From assembly GCA_004322215.1 (NCBI GenBank), contig SCSM01000016.1, positions 62,001 through 126,000 of the forward strand: a stretch of DNA of 64,000 nt, in the 5' to 3' direction. Under the pieces are notes generated by a model that was given only the letters and a program-made list of their open reading frames with translations, made no database searches and had not been told where the DNA came from. Source of the DNA: Bacteroidota bacterium. Its GTDB lineage: Bacteria; Bacteroidota; Ignavibacteria; Kapaibacteriales; UBA2268. Position 1 is the stretch's first letter; each line of letters opens with the position of its first letter. This document shows positions 54,111-62,910 of this stretch, piece by piece. The position numbers and the translations under genes are program-made.

Positions 54111-56042
54111 ATGAAAACTATTCTTGATTTGTTAGAAGAAAGACTTGATGATTTACTAAATGAGAAGGGTAATGAAAAGTTTTACAAAATTCCCTCTCTT
54201 TGGTATGACCCATATAAAAATTCTAATGAAAAAGAATTATGGGTATCTCCTTATGAATTTTATTTAAACAGAATAAAAGAAATTAAGAAAATCGCAAATG
54301 AAGAGCCGGCCTCTCTTCCACAAAAAGGGTGGACAAAAAAATCAGTCATTTATAACATTTTTGTCAGACACACAACATCATTTGACCACAATAATGATGG
54401 TATTATTAATATCAATGAAAATTATAATGGATTCAGGGAAACTGGAACTTTTCTCAAATCAATAGCACTCTTGCCATACATTCATTCGCTGGGAGCAAAT
54501 ACAATTTATCTACTTCCAATCACATCAATTGGTATTGACGGAAAAAAAGGGACCCTCGGTTCGCCTTATGCAATCAAAAATCCATACAAACTTGATGAAA
54601 ATTTATCAGAGCCGCTATTAAATCTAAGTGTTGAAGATGAGTTTCGGGTCTTTGTCGAAGCGGCACATTTGCTTGGTATAAAGGTCGTTCTTGAATTTGT
54701 CTTCCGCACAGCAAGTATTGACAGCGAACTTGCATTGGAACATCCCGAATGGTTTTACTGGCTTAAAAAAGAAATTAAAGACAGGGAATCCGGCTCAAAT
54801 GATGAAACTAAATATGGTCCGCCAATTTTTTCCGAAGATGAGTTGGTTGAAATAAGGAAAAAAGTTGAAACAAATGATTTCAGTAAATTATCTGCACCGG
54901 CTGAATCATATATAGAATTATTCACAGAAACACCAGTAAAAGTAATAAGAGAGAATAATAAAATAATTGGAATATTGAAAAACGGGGATAGGTGCCGAAT
55001 TCCAAGTGCCTTTGCCGACTGGCCTCCCGACGATACTCAACCCGTATGGAGCGATGTCACTTATCTGAAACTATTCGACCATCCTGACTTTAATTATATT
55101 GCCTACAATACTGTAAGAATGTATGATGAAGAATTAAATAAGGAAAAGTATAAAGTTGCTGAACTATGGGATAATATTTGCAACATTATTCCTTATTACC
55201 AAAAGAATTTCAATATTGATGGTGTTATGATTGATATGGGACATGCTCTTCCTTCTTCACTTAGACAGGAAATAGTCAGCAGGGCAAAAGAAGTAAATGA
55301 AAATTTTGTCTTTTGGGAAGAAAACTTTTTGATGAAACAGAAATCACTTGAAGATGGTTATGAAGCAGTAGTGGGTTATTTATGCTTTGATGCACACAAA
55401 CCGGATAAAGTTAAAGAGTTTATCGGTATTTTGTCGGACAGCGGATTCCCTATTCCTTTTTTCGGGACACCCGAAAATCATAATCTTCCCAGAGCAGCTT
55501 CAAGAAATGGTGGAGTTCAATTCTCAAAATTTGCCTGGACTATCATTAATTTAATTCACGGAATTCCGTTTATCCATTCCGGTTTTGAGCTTGGCGAAAT
55601 TCATCCTGTCAATACGGGACTATGTTTTGAACCTTGGCAGATAGCTGATTTCCCACCAGAAAAATTGCCTCTCTTTTCAGAAGGACAATTATGCTGGACT
55701 AATGAAAACGAATGGACAAATTATTTAAGGAAGATTTCTGTAATCAGAAAAGAGATAATTAATCCGATTGATTACAGAACTGAAAATATTGTTTATTTGA
55801 ATAGCTCGAATATTAATATCATATCCTTTATTCGAAAAGGAATTGATGACAAAAGTTATTTGTTTATTGGAAACATGAATCCTGAAAAAGGACTGTATTT
55901 TTATGTTAAACTTCCGCCAATATCCAAATCCTTCAGAGATATGTTTTCAACCAAATTTTTCCAATTCTATAATAATGAGATTATTACAAACCTCAATCCG
56001 TTTGAGATTATGTTCGGCGAATTAGTTTTCAAAGATGAGTGA
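54111..56042 (+). CDS. GH13 (alpha-amylase superfamily, GlgE-like) protein with altered catalytic motifs
   Basis: A 643-residue barrel of the alpha-amylase type. It has a candidate nucleophile Asp375 in DGVMIDMGH, acid Glu403/404 in FWEENF, the LGANTIYLLPIT strand, and EHPEWFYW as in GlgE-type maltosyltransferases. Region I, normally D-x-x-x-N-H, reads LEFVFRTAS, and the third catalytic Asp is replaced in TPENHNLPR (His457, Asn458). Activity may therefore be altered or lost. It is not next to other glycogen genes; it follows uvrC and overlaps the DCC gene by 8 nt. No signal peptide is seen. Confidence 0.75.
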   Translation: MKTILDLLEERLDDLLNEKGNEKFYKIPSLWYDPYKNSNEKELWVSPYEFYLNRIKEIKKIANEEPASLPQKGWTKKSVIYNIFVRHTTSFDHNNDGIININENYNGFRETGTFLKSIALLPYIHSLGANTIYLLPITSIGIDGKKGTLGSPYAIKNPYKLDENLSEPLLNLSVEDEFRVFVEAAHLLGIKVVLEFVFRTASIDSELALEHPEWFYWLKKEIKDRESGSNDETKYGPPIFSEDELVEIRKKVETNDFSKLSAPAESYIELFTETPVKVIRENNKIIGILKNGDRCRIPSAFADWPPDDTQPVWSDVTYLKLFDHPDFNYIAYNTVRMYDEELNKEKYKVAELWDNICNIIPYYQKNFNIDGVMIDMGHALPSSLRQEIVSRAKEVNENFVFWEENFLMKQKSLEDGYEAVVGYLCFDAHKPDKVKEFIGILSDSGFPIPFFGTPENHNLPRAASRNGGVQFSKFAWTIINLIHGIPFIHSGFELGEIHPVNTGLCFEPWQIADFPPEKLPLFSEGQLCWTNENEWTNYLRKISVIRKEIINPIDYRTENIVYLNSSNINIISFIRKGIDDKSYLFIGNMNPEKGLYFYVKLPPISKSFRDMFSTKFFQFYNNEIITNLNPFEIMFGELVFKDE

Positions 56043-56448
56043 TTTTAATACCAATAATCCAATTATATTTTTCGACGGGATTTGTAATCTCTGCAACTCA
56101 GTCGTCCAGTTTGTAATAAAGCATGATAAAAAGAAAAGGTACTTATTTTGTCCGCTTCAATCCGATAAAACAAAGGAAGTATTCGGCGAATTCAATAATC
56201 AATTAACCAAAGCTGAAACTATTATTTTATTTGAGGAAAATAAACTGTATTTCGGTTCTACTGCTGCACTTAATATAGTTAAACATTTGAATTTATTATA
56301 TCCTATATTATTTTTTTTTATTATCATACCCAAACCTTTGAGGGAATTCGTCTACAGATTCATAGCAAAACACAGATATAAATGGTTCGGTAAAAGAGAA
56401 AGTTGTATGCTCCCGACCGATGATTTAAAAAACAGATTTATTGATTGA
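56035..56448 (+). CDS. DCC-family thiol-disulfide oxidoreductase-like protein (DUF393)
   Basis: The 137-residue protein has the DCC signature IIFFDGICNLCNSVVQFVI (Asp then C-x-x-C at residues 17 and 20), FCPLQSD, and YFGSTAAL, ending in one possible membrane helix (YPILFFFIIIPKP). These proteins are predicted thiol-disulfide exchangers with no settled role. It overlaps the preceding gene by 8 nt and abuts the HpnC gene (stop and start adjacent), so it is part of the uvrC to hpnD run of closely spaced genes. Confidence 0.85.
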   Translation: MSDFNTNNPIIFFDGICNLCNSVVQFVIKHDKKKRYLFCPLQSDKTKEVFGEFNNQLTKAETIILFEENKLYFGSTAALNIVKHLNLLYPILFFFIIIPKPLREFVYRFIAKHRYKWFGKRESCMLPTDDLKNRFID

Positions 56449-57360
56449 ATGATTGATTACAAAAGCATAAATGTATTGGAACTTGTCAAACCCGACGGTG
56501 GCAAGTATTCTGTCTCTTCAATTGATGAAGCTTTCGAGTTTTGCAGGCAAATAACAATCTCTCATTATGAAAATTTTCCCGTATCTTCATTCTTAATTCC
56601 AAAATCTTTGAGAAAATATGTTTACAGTATTTATGCTTATGCACGGATTGCTGATGATATAAGTGATGAACTTTCATCTATCGGGAAAGAAACGCAGTTG
56701 AAAGCATTGGATAATTATGAAAATCTTCTCTTAAATCTTACTGCTCAAATGAATGGAAATCCTGTTTTTCTTGCTATTCATCAGACAATGTTTGATACCA
56801 AAATTCCTGCAGAGCCATTACAAAAACTATTAACTGCATTTAGGATGGACATAGAATTTGAACAAGCAAAAACATTTAAGGAGTTGGAAAATTACTGCTA
56901 TTATTCTGCAAATCCCGTCGGTGAATTAATATTAAGATTATTCAATAATTATAATGAAAAAACAGCTTATTATTCCGATAAAATTTGTACAGGATTGCAA
57001 ATTGCTAATTTCTGGCAGGATTTATCTGTTGATTTAATACAAAATCGAATTTATATTCCAACCGAAATTCTTAACAAATACAAACTCGATGTTGAAATCC
57101 TGAAAAATAATATAAAAAATGATAATTTGATTAATTGTTTGAATGAATTATATTTGCACTCAGAAAATTACCTGATTGAAGGTTATGAACTCGTTAAATA
57201 TTTAAATAATAAAAGATTTAAGCTGGAAATCAAAGCTACTGTATTTGGCGGATTGTCAATAATTAAAAAATGCAGGAAATTGGGAGACCAAATATTAATA
57301 ATAAGACCTGAATTGTCTAAGCTTGATTTTCTGAGGATTTTTATGAGAGTGTTTTTCTGA
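56449..57360 (+). CDS. hpnC: Squalene/hopanoid pathway synthase HpnC (hydroxysqualene synthase)
   Basis: A 303-residue isoprenoid synthase of the squalene/phytoene family. The HpnC-like start (QITISHYENFPVSSFLIPKSLRKYVYSIYAYARIADDISDE) holds the first Asp-rich motif. ANPVGELILRL and NFWQDLSVDLIQNRIYIP hold the second. In the HpnCDE route HpnD makes presqualene diphosphate, HpnC turns it into hydroxysqualene and HpnE reduces that to squalene. HpnD is the next gene (4 bp gap); no HpnE or cyclase is in the window. Confidence 0.88.
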   Translation: MIDYKSINVLELVKPDGGKYSVSSIDEAFEFCRQITISHYENFPVSSFLIPKSLRKYVYSIYAYARIADDISDELSSIGKETQLKALDNYENLLLNLTAQMNGNPVFLAIHQTMFDTKIPAEPLQKLLTAFRMDIEFEQAKTFKELENYCYYSANPVGELILRLFNNYNEKTAYYSDKICTGLQIANFWQDLSVDLIQNRIYIPTEILNKYKLDVEILKNNIKNDNLINCLNELYLHSENYLIEGYELVKYLNNKRFKLEIKATVFGGLSIIKKCRKLGDQILIIRPELSKLDFLRIFMRVFF

Positions 57361-57364
57361 TTTA

Positions 57365-58267
57365 ATGAACTATATCACACATATTGAACTTGCGAATTAT
57401 GAAAATGTCGAACCACCCGAGTTCGAGAAGTCTAACTTTTACTATTCATTCTCAATCCTGCCAATAGAAGAAAGAAAAGCAATTCATTCCGTTTATGCTT
57501 TTTGCAGTTACATTGACGATATAGTTGACAACACCCCTTCTTATGATTTGGAAATTATTGACCGAAAAAAGAGACGGCTTGACTGGTGGGAAAATGAAGT
57601 CGAAAAGATTTATTCCGGTGAATCGGCAAGTCCACTGATTATGCCTCTCGTCAGCGTAATTAAACGTTTTGCGATCCCCAAGCAATACTTCCTTACTCTA
57701 ATCCATGGTTGCCGGAGAGATTTGATTCAAAACAGATACAGAACATTCGAAGAACTCAAAGATTATTGCTATGGTGTAGCCAGCACAGTTGGATTAATAA
57801 GCATTGAAATTTTCGGGCATAAATACGAGGAAACAAAAAATTATGCTATAAATTTGGGGTATGCACTGCAACTCACGAATATTTTGCGCGACATAAAATC
57901 CGACAAGGACAGGGGTTATATATATATCCCTCAGGAAGATTTAGCCCGATTCAATTATACTGAAGAAGAATTGGAAAGAGAAATATATAATGACAACTTC
58001 GTTGAGTTAATGAGGTTCCAGGTACAGCGCGTTAGGGAATATTTCCATAAAGCACGCACATATCTTCGCCCGGATGAAAGAATAACTATTTCAGCCGCGG
58101 AAATTATGGATGCTATATATTTTCGGCTCCTGGAAAAAATTGAATTAAATGAATATAATATTTTTGAAAAAAGAATAAAAGTTTCCACTTTGCATAAAAT
58201 ATTAATTGCAATGAAACACTGGCTCTCGATAAAGGTATTTGTTAAACGTCTAAAGAAACGCACATAA
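57365..58267 (+). CDS. hpnD: Presqualene diphosphate synthase HpnD
   Basis: The 300-residue protein has the squalene/phytoene synthase motifs YSFSILPIEERKAIHSVYAFCSYIDDIVDN and ALQLTNILRDIKSDKDRGYIYIP (Asp-rich motifs 1 and 2), plus YCYGVASTVGLISIEIFG. Its length and order after hpnC fit HpnD, which joins two farnesyl diphosphates to presqualene diphosphate. Its last 18 bp overlap the end of a convergent hicB gene. Confidence 0.88.
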   Translation: MNYITHIELANYENVEPPEFEKSNFYYSFSILPIEERKAIHSVYAFCSYIDDIVDNTPSYDLEIIDRKKRRLDWWENEVEKIYSGESASPLIMPLVSVIKRFAIPKQYFLTLIHGCRRDLIQNRYRTFEELKDYCYGVASTVGLISIEIFGHKYEETKNYAINLGYALQLTNILRDIKSDKDRGYIYIPQEDLARFNYTEEELEREIYNDNFVELMRFQVQRVREYFHKARTYLRPDERITISAAEIMDAIYFRLLEKIELNEYNIFEKRIKVSTLHKILIAMKHWLSIKVFVKRLKKRT

Positions 58268-58525
58268 AATCTTATTCAACTTAGCAACTACTAATTCTGA
58301 CTGATTCTGAACAATTATTCTGATTGGTTCATTTTTTTGAGGTATCGGTAAATTATTTTCTTTCATTAATTCTAAATGTTCTTTCATTCCCCATTTTGCC
58401 TTGTAAATGCAATCTTCAATGGAGTTACCAACTCCGGTAAATCCCTCCAAGTCAGGAGAATAAAACCCAAAAAAATCAGGCTCATCCGTTGCTTCAATAA
58501 CAAGTGAATAATCTAATTCAATCAT
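58250..58525 (-). CDS. HicB-like antitoxin (cognate hicA is broken)
   Basis: A 91-residue HicB-domain protein: ELDYSLVIEATDEPDFFGFYSPDLEGFTGVGNSIEDCIYKAKWGM, then a short C-terminal region. The downstream end runs 18 bp into the convergent hpnD gene. It is preceded on the minus strand by a hicA frame with a stop codon, and the ATG overlaps the hicA stop (ATGA), the usual hicAB coupling. HicB presumably lacks an active toxin to neutralise here. Confidence 0.78.
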   Translation of the reverse strand: MIELDYSLVIEATDEPDFFGFYSPDLEGFTGVGNSIEDCIYKAKWGMKEHLELMKENNLPIPQKNEPIRIIVQNQSELVVAKLNKILCAFL

Positions 58526-58725
58526 AACTTTTTACCTTTGTTTTTTAATCCTGCTGCCTTCAATATCGAATTGCAAGTACCTGTAGGTACTTCCTTAGAA
58601 CCGTGATAATCCACCCTAATTAAATTTTTACATCCTGCTTACATATAATATCTAATCGAACCTTTTTCTTTTAAAAGTCTAAAACCATTTGGTTCTAACA
58701 ATCTAACAAGCTCTGAAAATCTCAA
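58522..58725 (-). pseudogene. hicA toxin gene with internal TAA and no ATG
   Basis: On the minus strand the frame from TTG at 58725 reads RFSELVRLLEPNGFRLLKEK, GSIRYYM, then TAA (58639-58641), then AGCKNLIRVDYHGSKEVPTG and TCNSILKAAGLKNKGKKL to a TGA that overlaps the hicB ATG. The HGSKEVPTGT block is typical of HicA. The GSH motif reads GSI, so the catalytic histidine of the first motif is also lost. No ATG exists at the start. It is inactive unless the stop is read through. Confidence 0.8.
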
Positions 58726-58886
58726 ATTAAAACCTAAAAATTTAAGAGTATATACTAAAATAGCTAAAATTTATTTTAGTTTCAATTTCCTATTGATGTA
58801 TGAAAAATAATTGAATAACCCAATATTATTTATTTTTTTTAGATTTGTAGTTTATATTTTAACAAAGTTTGTAATGGATTCGAATA

Positions 58887-59360
58887 ATGGTAATTGAATT
58901 TAATAAGGAAGAATTGATTCAGGTAGAAAAAATTAAATCAAAATATCCCCAACCGAAAGCGGCGATAATGGCTGTACTCTGGCTTGCACAAAAAAAGTTC
59001 GGCTGGATTTCGGATGATGTGAAGAAATATATCGGTGAATTGTTAGGTCTGTCTTATTCTCACGTTCACGGTGTCGCAAGTTTTTACACTATGTACTTCA
59101 AAAAGCCGATGGGTAAATATCATCTGCAGGTTTGCACTAATGTTTCCTGTATGCTTCTTGGAGGTGAAGAACTCTATTCGCATATAAGCAATAAACTTGG
59201 TATCGGTCATAATCAAAGAACTGATGACGGGAAATTCTCTCTTGAAGAAGTCGAATGTATGGGTGCTTGCGGTGGCGCTCCAATGCTCGCAATAAATGAA
59301 GATTACCACGAATTCGTCAATATTAATGAAGTTGATAAACTGATTGATTCATTAAAATAA
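58887..59360 (+). CDS. nuoE: NADH-quinone oxidoreductase subunit E (NuoE-like, 2Fe-2S)
   Basis: The 157-residue protein has a thioredoxin-like 2Fe-2S fold with ligands Cys83 and Cys88 (VCTNVSC) and Cys124 and Cys128 (CMGACGGAP). The N-terminal helical part PQPKAAIMAVLWLAQKKFGW is typical of the 24-kDa subunit. It passes electrons from the NADH-binding subunit into Complex I or a related hydrogenase. No nuoF or other subunit is adjacent, so it may act with genes elsewhere. The rhomboid-like gene begins 1 bp after its stop. Confidence 0.88.
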   Translation: MVIEFNKEELIQVEKIKSKYPQPKAAIMAVLWLAQKKFGWISDDVKKYIGELLGLSYSHVHGVASFYTMYFKKPMGKYHLQVCTNVSCMLLGGEELYSHISNKLGIGHNQRTDDGKFSLEEVECMGACGGAPMLAINEDYHEFVNINEVDKLIDSLK

Positions 59361-59361
59361 A

Positions 59362-60222
59362 ATGTTTGAACAGGAACATATAAAGTCGGTTTCTTTTAGG
59401 TTACTGATGATAACAGGACTGGTTTATATTTCCGATTTTTTTACAAATGGATTTATTTCGAACTACCTGTCTTTACAACCCGCTCTTATCCTTGAAAAGT
59501 TTGAGTTGTGGCGTCTTATCACATTCCCTTTTGCTAGAGGTACTGTTGAAGGAACGATGTTATTTCTTACAGTATTTTATCTTTACGGTCCTAAACTCGA
59601 GGAAATTCTCAATCACACTTTATTTTCTCTTATTCTTGTATTATTTATTGTTTTACAAGGTACGATTCTGACTCTTATATACAGGCAGTCTTCTTCGGTT
59701 TTATCTGGCATGGAAGGTCTCTCATTTTTTATCATGCTGCTCTTTACATTTTTCAAAAAGGGTAAACGGCTTTACGTTTGGCTTTTCAAGCCGATAAAAA
59801 CGGCTATACTTACAACCATTATTTTCATGTTATGGGGCACCTCTATTCTGCTTCATTCACTGCTTATTATCGATGGACACCTTTTGCTAATTAAAGGCGC
59901 TCTTTCTGCCATCATTGGATTTACTGCAGCTTCTATTTCATTTATGCAAATCAGAACGACCAGGAATCTGATTAAGGAACGTCTCGAACAAAAGGGTTTG
60001 GTTATTCCCAAACCCGAAGAACTTACTCCTGCATTGATCGAACAAAATGAACTGCGTAAATTCAGCCAGAGCTTAAAAGAGGAACCTACGTATTACGGCG
60101 ACTTCAAATACACTGAAGACCGGTTGAATGAAATTCTCGATAAAATCATTGACCTGGGAAAAGAATCACTCACTCACGAAGAAAAGCTGTTTCTCGAGGG
60201 ATATTCAAAAAATGTCAAATAA
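59362..60222 (+). CDS. Rhomboid-like membrane protein lacking the catalytic serine
   Basis: A 286-residue protein with about five or six membrane segments arranged as in rhomboids or derlins (FELWRLITFPFARGTVEGTMLFLTVFYLYG matches the loop and second helix). Where GASG is expected it reads VLSGMEGLSF, and the downstream His-Leu-Gly-Gly motif is absent, so it should be proteolytically inactive. The C-terminal end DRLNEILDKIIDLGKESLTHEEKLFL closely matches the tail of the active rhomboid at 10912-11817. It starts 1 bp after nuoE. Such iRhom/derlin-like proteins usually bind membrane proteins without cutting. Confidence 0.75.
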   Translation: MFEQEHIKSVSFRLLMITGLVYISDFFTNGFISNYLSLQPALILEKFELWRLITFPFARGTVEGTMLFLTVFYLYGPKLEEILNHTLFSLILVLFIVLQGTILTLIYRQSSSVLSGMEGLSFFIMLLFTFFKKGKRLYVWLFKPIKTAILTTIIFMLWGTSILLHSLLIIDGHLLLIKGALSAIIGFTAASISFMQIRTTRNLIKERLEQKGLVIPKPEELTPALIEQNELRKFSQSLKEEPTYYGDFKYTEDRLNEILDKIIDLGKESLTHEEKLFLEGYSKNVK

Positions 60223-60225
60223 TTA

Positions 60226-60759
60226 CTAATTTTTACAATAATGTAATTGCACTAATCCGGAATCAAATGTTTCTGCACTTAATAATTTAAGTTTTATTCC
60301 TTTATTATCAAGCTTAAATAATCTAATTCCTTCACCTAAAATTATCGGGATGATTGAAATTATATATTCGTCAATTAAATCGAATTCCATTAATTGATTT
60401 ATAATCTCAGCACCACTGTCAACAAAAATATTTTCCCCTTCTCGTTCCTTCAATTTATTAATTAGTGATTTCAATTCACCACAGTAAAATTCAATATTTT
60501 TTATATCAGGTCTTTTAGTTCTTGTTATAATATAACATTTCTTGTTTTCATGAGGGAATTTATCAACCATACTTAATACCTTATCATAAGTTTTTCTTCC
60601 CATTATAACTGTATCAATTGTTTTTATAAATTCTGAATAATGATAGTCCTCTCCCTCCCTTTCAACGATTGATAACCAGCTAATATCACCATCGTCCTTT
60701 GCGATATATCCATCTATGCTCATAGCTATATAAACTATGATTTTCCTTTTATATTCCAT
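60226..60759 (-). CDS. Dihydrofolate reductase / RibD C-terminal-domain family protein
   Basis: The 177-residue protein has the DHFR-like fold: KIIVYIAMSIDGYIAKDDGDISWL, VIMGRKTYDKVL, then ENIFVDSGAEIINQLMEFDLIDEYIISIIPIILGEGIRLF. The last segment is typical of the RibD C-terminal/DHFR-like group that uses NADPH. It is not clearly a true folate DHFR. It is monocistronic with repeat-like intergenic DNA on its 5' side. Confidence 0.8.
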   Translation of the reverse strand: MEYKRKIIVYIAMSIDGYIAKDDGDISWLSIVEREGEDYHYSEFIKTIDTVIMGRKTYDKVLSMVDKFPHENKKCYIITRTKRPDIKNIEFYCGELKSLINKLKEREGENIFVDSGAEIINQLMEFDLIDEYIISIIPIILGEGIRLFKLDNKGIKLKLLSAETFDSGLVQLHYCKN

Positions 60760-60779
60760 ATATTTTTACATTATATTTT

Positions 60780-60938
60780 ATATAAACTCATTTGTTTCTC
60801 AGTTTCTGCTATGTATTCTCTGTGTCCATTGTGGTAAAAATAAATGTGGATACAAATTGTTACGTAATGAATTCCGAATCAAATTCGGTTGACAATGGAA
60901 CATCAGTTCAGAATTCAGCATTTAGAATTCTACATTCT
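60780..60938. repeat. Repeat-like intergenic segment
   Basis: CTCTGTGTCCATTGTGGTAAAAAT (its core TGTGTCC...TGTGGTAAAA, about 60820-60843) resembles sequences near 4050-4080 and 43830-43860. It is followed by CCGAAT-CAA-ATTCGG and TTCAGAATTCAGCATTTAGAATTC type repeats. There is no gene. Confidence 0.4.
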
Positions 60939-61931
60939 TTACGGTAAATTCCTAAATACAAAAAATCTCAAAAGTAGTTCAAGTAATAGAAATGCACCTG
61001 CAGCAATTGCGAACGGCAGAAATTCCTCCGAACGGCGATTCCAAACTGCTACATCAACCCTTGTCTTTTCCATTTTATCAATTTCATTATAAATGTTTTC
61101 TAATGCCTTATTGCCTGTTGCACGGAAATATTTTCCGTCGGTAGTTTTTGCTATATCCTTCAACACCTGCTCATCAATTTCTACCGGAATATTCTGATAC
61201 TGAATTCCAAATGGTGTTTTGAACGGATATGGTGCTACTCCTCGCGAACCGATACCAATTGTATATACCCTGATACCGAATGTTTTGGCAATCTCCGCAG
61301 CACTTAACGGTGCTACAAAGCCGGTATTATTCACCCCATCAGTAAGCAGTATTATAACCTTGCTTTTTGCCTTACTGTCCTTAAGCCGGGTTATTGCTGT
61401 AGCCAAACCATTCCCAATTGCAGTGCCATCGGTAATCATTCCGCTCTTGATTGAATTGAACAGGTTTTTCAATACATCATGGTCTATGGTTACTGGACAT
61501 TGGGTAAAACTTTCACCGCTGAAAATAACCAGTCCAATCCTGTCATCCACCCTGTTATCAATGAATGTCATGGCTGTTTTCTTAGCTGCTTCCAACCTGT
61601 TCGGATGAAAATCCTCAGCGAGCATCGAGGTTGAAATATCGAGTGCAAGTACGATATCTATTCCTTCGGTAGTAACATTTTTATGGCTCGAACTCGACTG
61701 TGGTCTTGCAAGTATTATTATCATCAATCCGATAACGATAACACGCAGTACAAATAAAATATGTCTCAGCCGGACTCTCAGTGATGGCTTGGTATTCTCG
61801 AATCCCTGCATAGTTGATAATATCAAAGCTGGTTGATGTTTCTTCAATCTGTAAACATACCAGCCGATAATGAATGGGATTAATATCAGCAGATATAAAA
61901 ACTCGGGGTATGCGAACACAATATCTCTCAT
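60939..61931 (-). CDS. VWA-domain protein, BatA-like
   Basis: A 330-residue membrane-anchored von Willebrand factor A protein. It has two N-terminal helices (FLYLLILIPFIIGWYVY, ILFVLRVIVIGLMIIILA), a MIDAS site DISTSM (Asp98, Ser100, Ser102), and LLTDGVNNTGF. A C-terminal helix (IAAGAFLLLELLLRFFVF) follows. This is the BatA/BatB layout of Bacteroidota Bat operons, which are linked to stress and aerotolerance through MoxR-type ATPases. It overlaps the upstream DUF4381-like gene by 4 nt. Confidence 0.85.
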   Translation of the reverse strand: MRDIVFAYPEFLYLLILIPFIIGWYVYRLKKHQPALILSTMQGFENTKPSLRVRLRHILFVLRVIVIGLMIIILARPQSSSSHKNVTTEGIDIVLALDISTSMLAEDFHPNRLEAAKKTAMTFIDNRVDDRIGLVIFSGESFTQCPVTIDHDVLKNLFNSIKSGMITDGTAIGNGLATAITRLKDSKAKSKVIILLTDGVNNTGFVAPLSAAEIAKTFGIRVYTIGIGSRGVAPYPFKTPFGIQYQNIPVEIDEQVLKDIAKTTDGKYFRATGNKALENIYNEIDKMEKTRVDVAVWNRRSEEFLPFAIAAGAFLLLELLLRFFVFRNLP

Positions 61932-62884
61932 TGACCGCTTTCCTCCTCTTTTTGTGCTTGCTCATTCTGTGCAGGAATTGTTCGGTTAATAAAATCTTCC
62001 GCAATTGTCATCACCAGTGTATTCTCATTGGGCAACGGCTGGAACTTAGCAAATTTTACCAGGTCTGCTGTCTCAAATATTCTTCTCATATTGAATATTA
62101 GTTCATCAATAATAGATACTTTATTAAGCGACTCGATGATATCCGAAGTAATCATCTCTAATGCAGGTATATTAAATCTCCGTTCTATATATAATCTGAT
62201 TATTTCAGTCAATCGTATGTGATACAATTTCACTTTACCTTTTTGCCATAGCTTTTCCGAATCGAGTTGTTTCAATGCTTCGAGGGCAATTATATGAGCC
62301 GGTATTTTCGGGTCATAATCCAATGGATTTTCCTTTTTCTTCTTATATCTCTTCCAAAGGTAATATCCTAAGAAACCAAGTCCGATAACAACTACTCCAA
62401 TAATAAAATACAACAGGTATTCCTCCCAGGAAATCGCTTCGTCCAATGGCGGTTTTATATCTTTTATTGCTTGTGATGTATCAACATCAACAGTGTTGAA
62501 TTTTATTGGCAATGAATCAGTCCAAGCTGTAAATTCATCAGTCATCCCCTTCGTTGTATATGAAAAAGTCATTGAAGGGAGAGTATGCCATCCGCTGTCA
62601 AATGATGTTATTACAAATTGTTGTTTGTAAGTTAATAAACCATTTGAATCGAGTGTGTCAATTTTTGAACGGTTCAATACTTCAATTTTACCTATTGTAT
62701 CGGGAACAATCGGGAAAACTATTTTTGTCTTTTTGTCACTCCTGGCTTCAAGTATCAGTTTCAACTGGTCGCCTATTAATACATTGTTTGTATCGAGCCA
62801 AGCTCTGACTGCTACGTTCTGTGCCTTTAAAGAAATAGAAATTAAAATTAATAAAACTATTAAAATATATTTTATACTTCTCAT
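61928..62884 (-). CDS. Bat-operon membrane protein, DUF4381-like
   Basis: The 318-residue protein has a signal sequence (YILIVLLILISISLKAQ), an extracellular beta-rich part (VAVRAWLDTNNVLIGDQLKLILEARS), one membrane helix near residue 172 (EYLLYFIIGVVVIGLGFLGYYL) and a cytoplasmic helical domain (LYHIRLTEIIRLYIERRFNIPALEMITSD), as in DUF4381/BatD-like proteins. The start at 62905 adds seven residues ahead of RSIKYI; 62884 is preferred because it begins the signal peptide. It is cotranscribed with batA (ATGA overlap). Confidence 0.7.
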   Translation of the reverse strand: MRSIKYILIVLLILISISLKAQNVAVRAWLDTNNVLIGDQLKLILEARSDKKTKIVFPIVPDTIGKIEVLNRSKIDTLDSNGLLTYKQQFVITSFDSGWHTLPSMTFSYTTKGMTDEFTAWTDSLPIKFNTVDVDTSQAIKDIKPPLDEAISWEEYLLYFIIGVVVIGLGFLGYYLWKRYKKKKENPLDYDPKIPAHIIALEALKQLDSEKLWQKGKVKLYHIRLTEIIRLYIERRFNIPALEMITSDIIESLNKVSIIDELIFNMRRIFETADLVKFAKFQPLPNENTLVMTIAEDFINRTIPAQNEQAQKEEESGQ

Positions 62885-62910
62885 TATTATTTTCAAAATT
62901 ATCATTCCTG

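Noticed and set aside
58576-58596. Palindrome AAGTACC-TGTA-GGTACTT
   Set aside because: It lies inside the hicA pseudogene and encodes the conserved KEVPTGT motif, so its symmetry is explained by coding.
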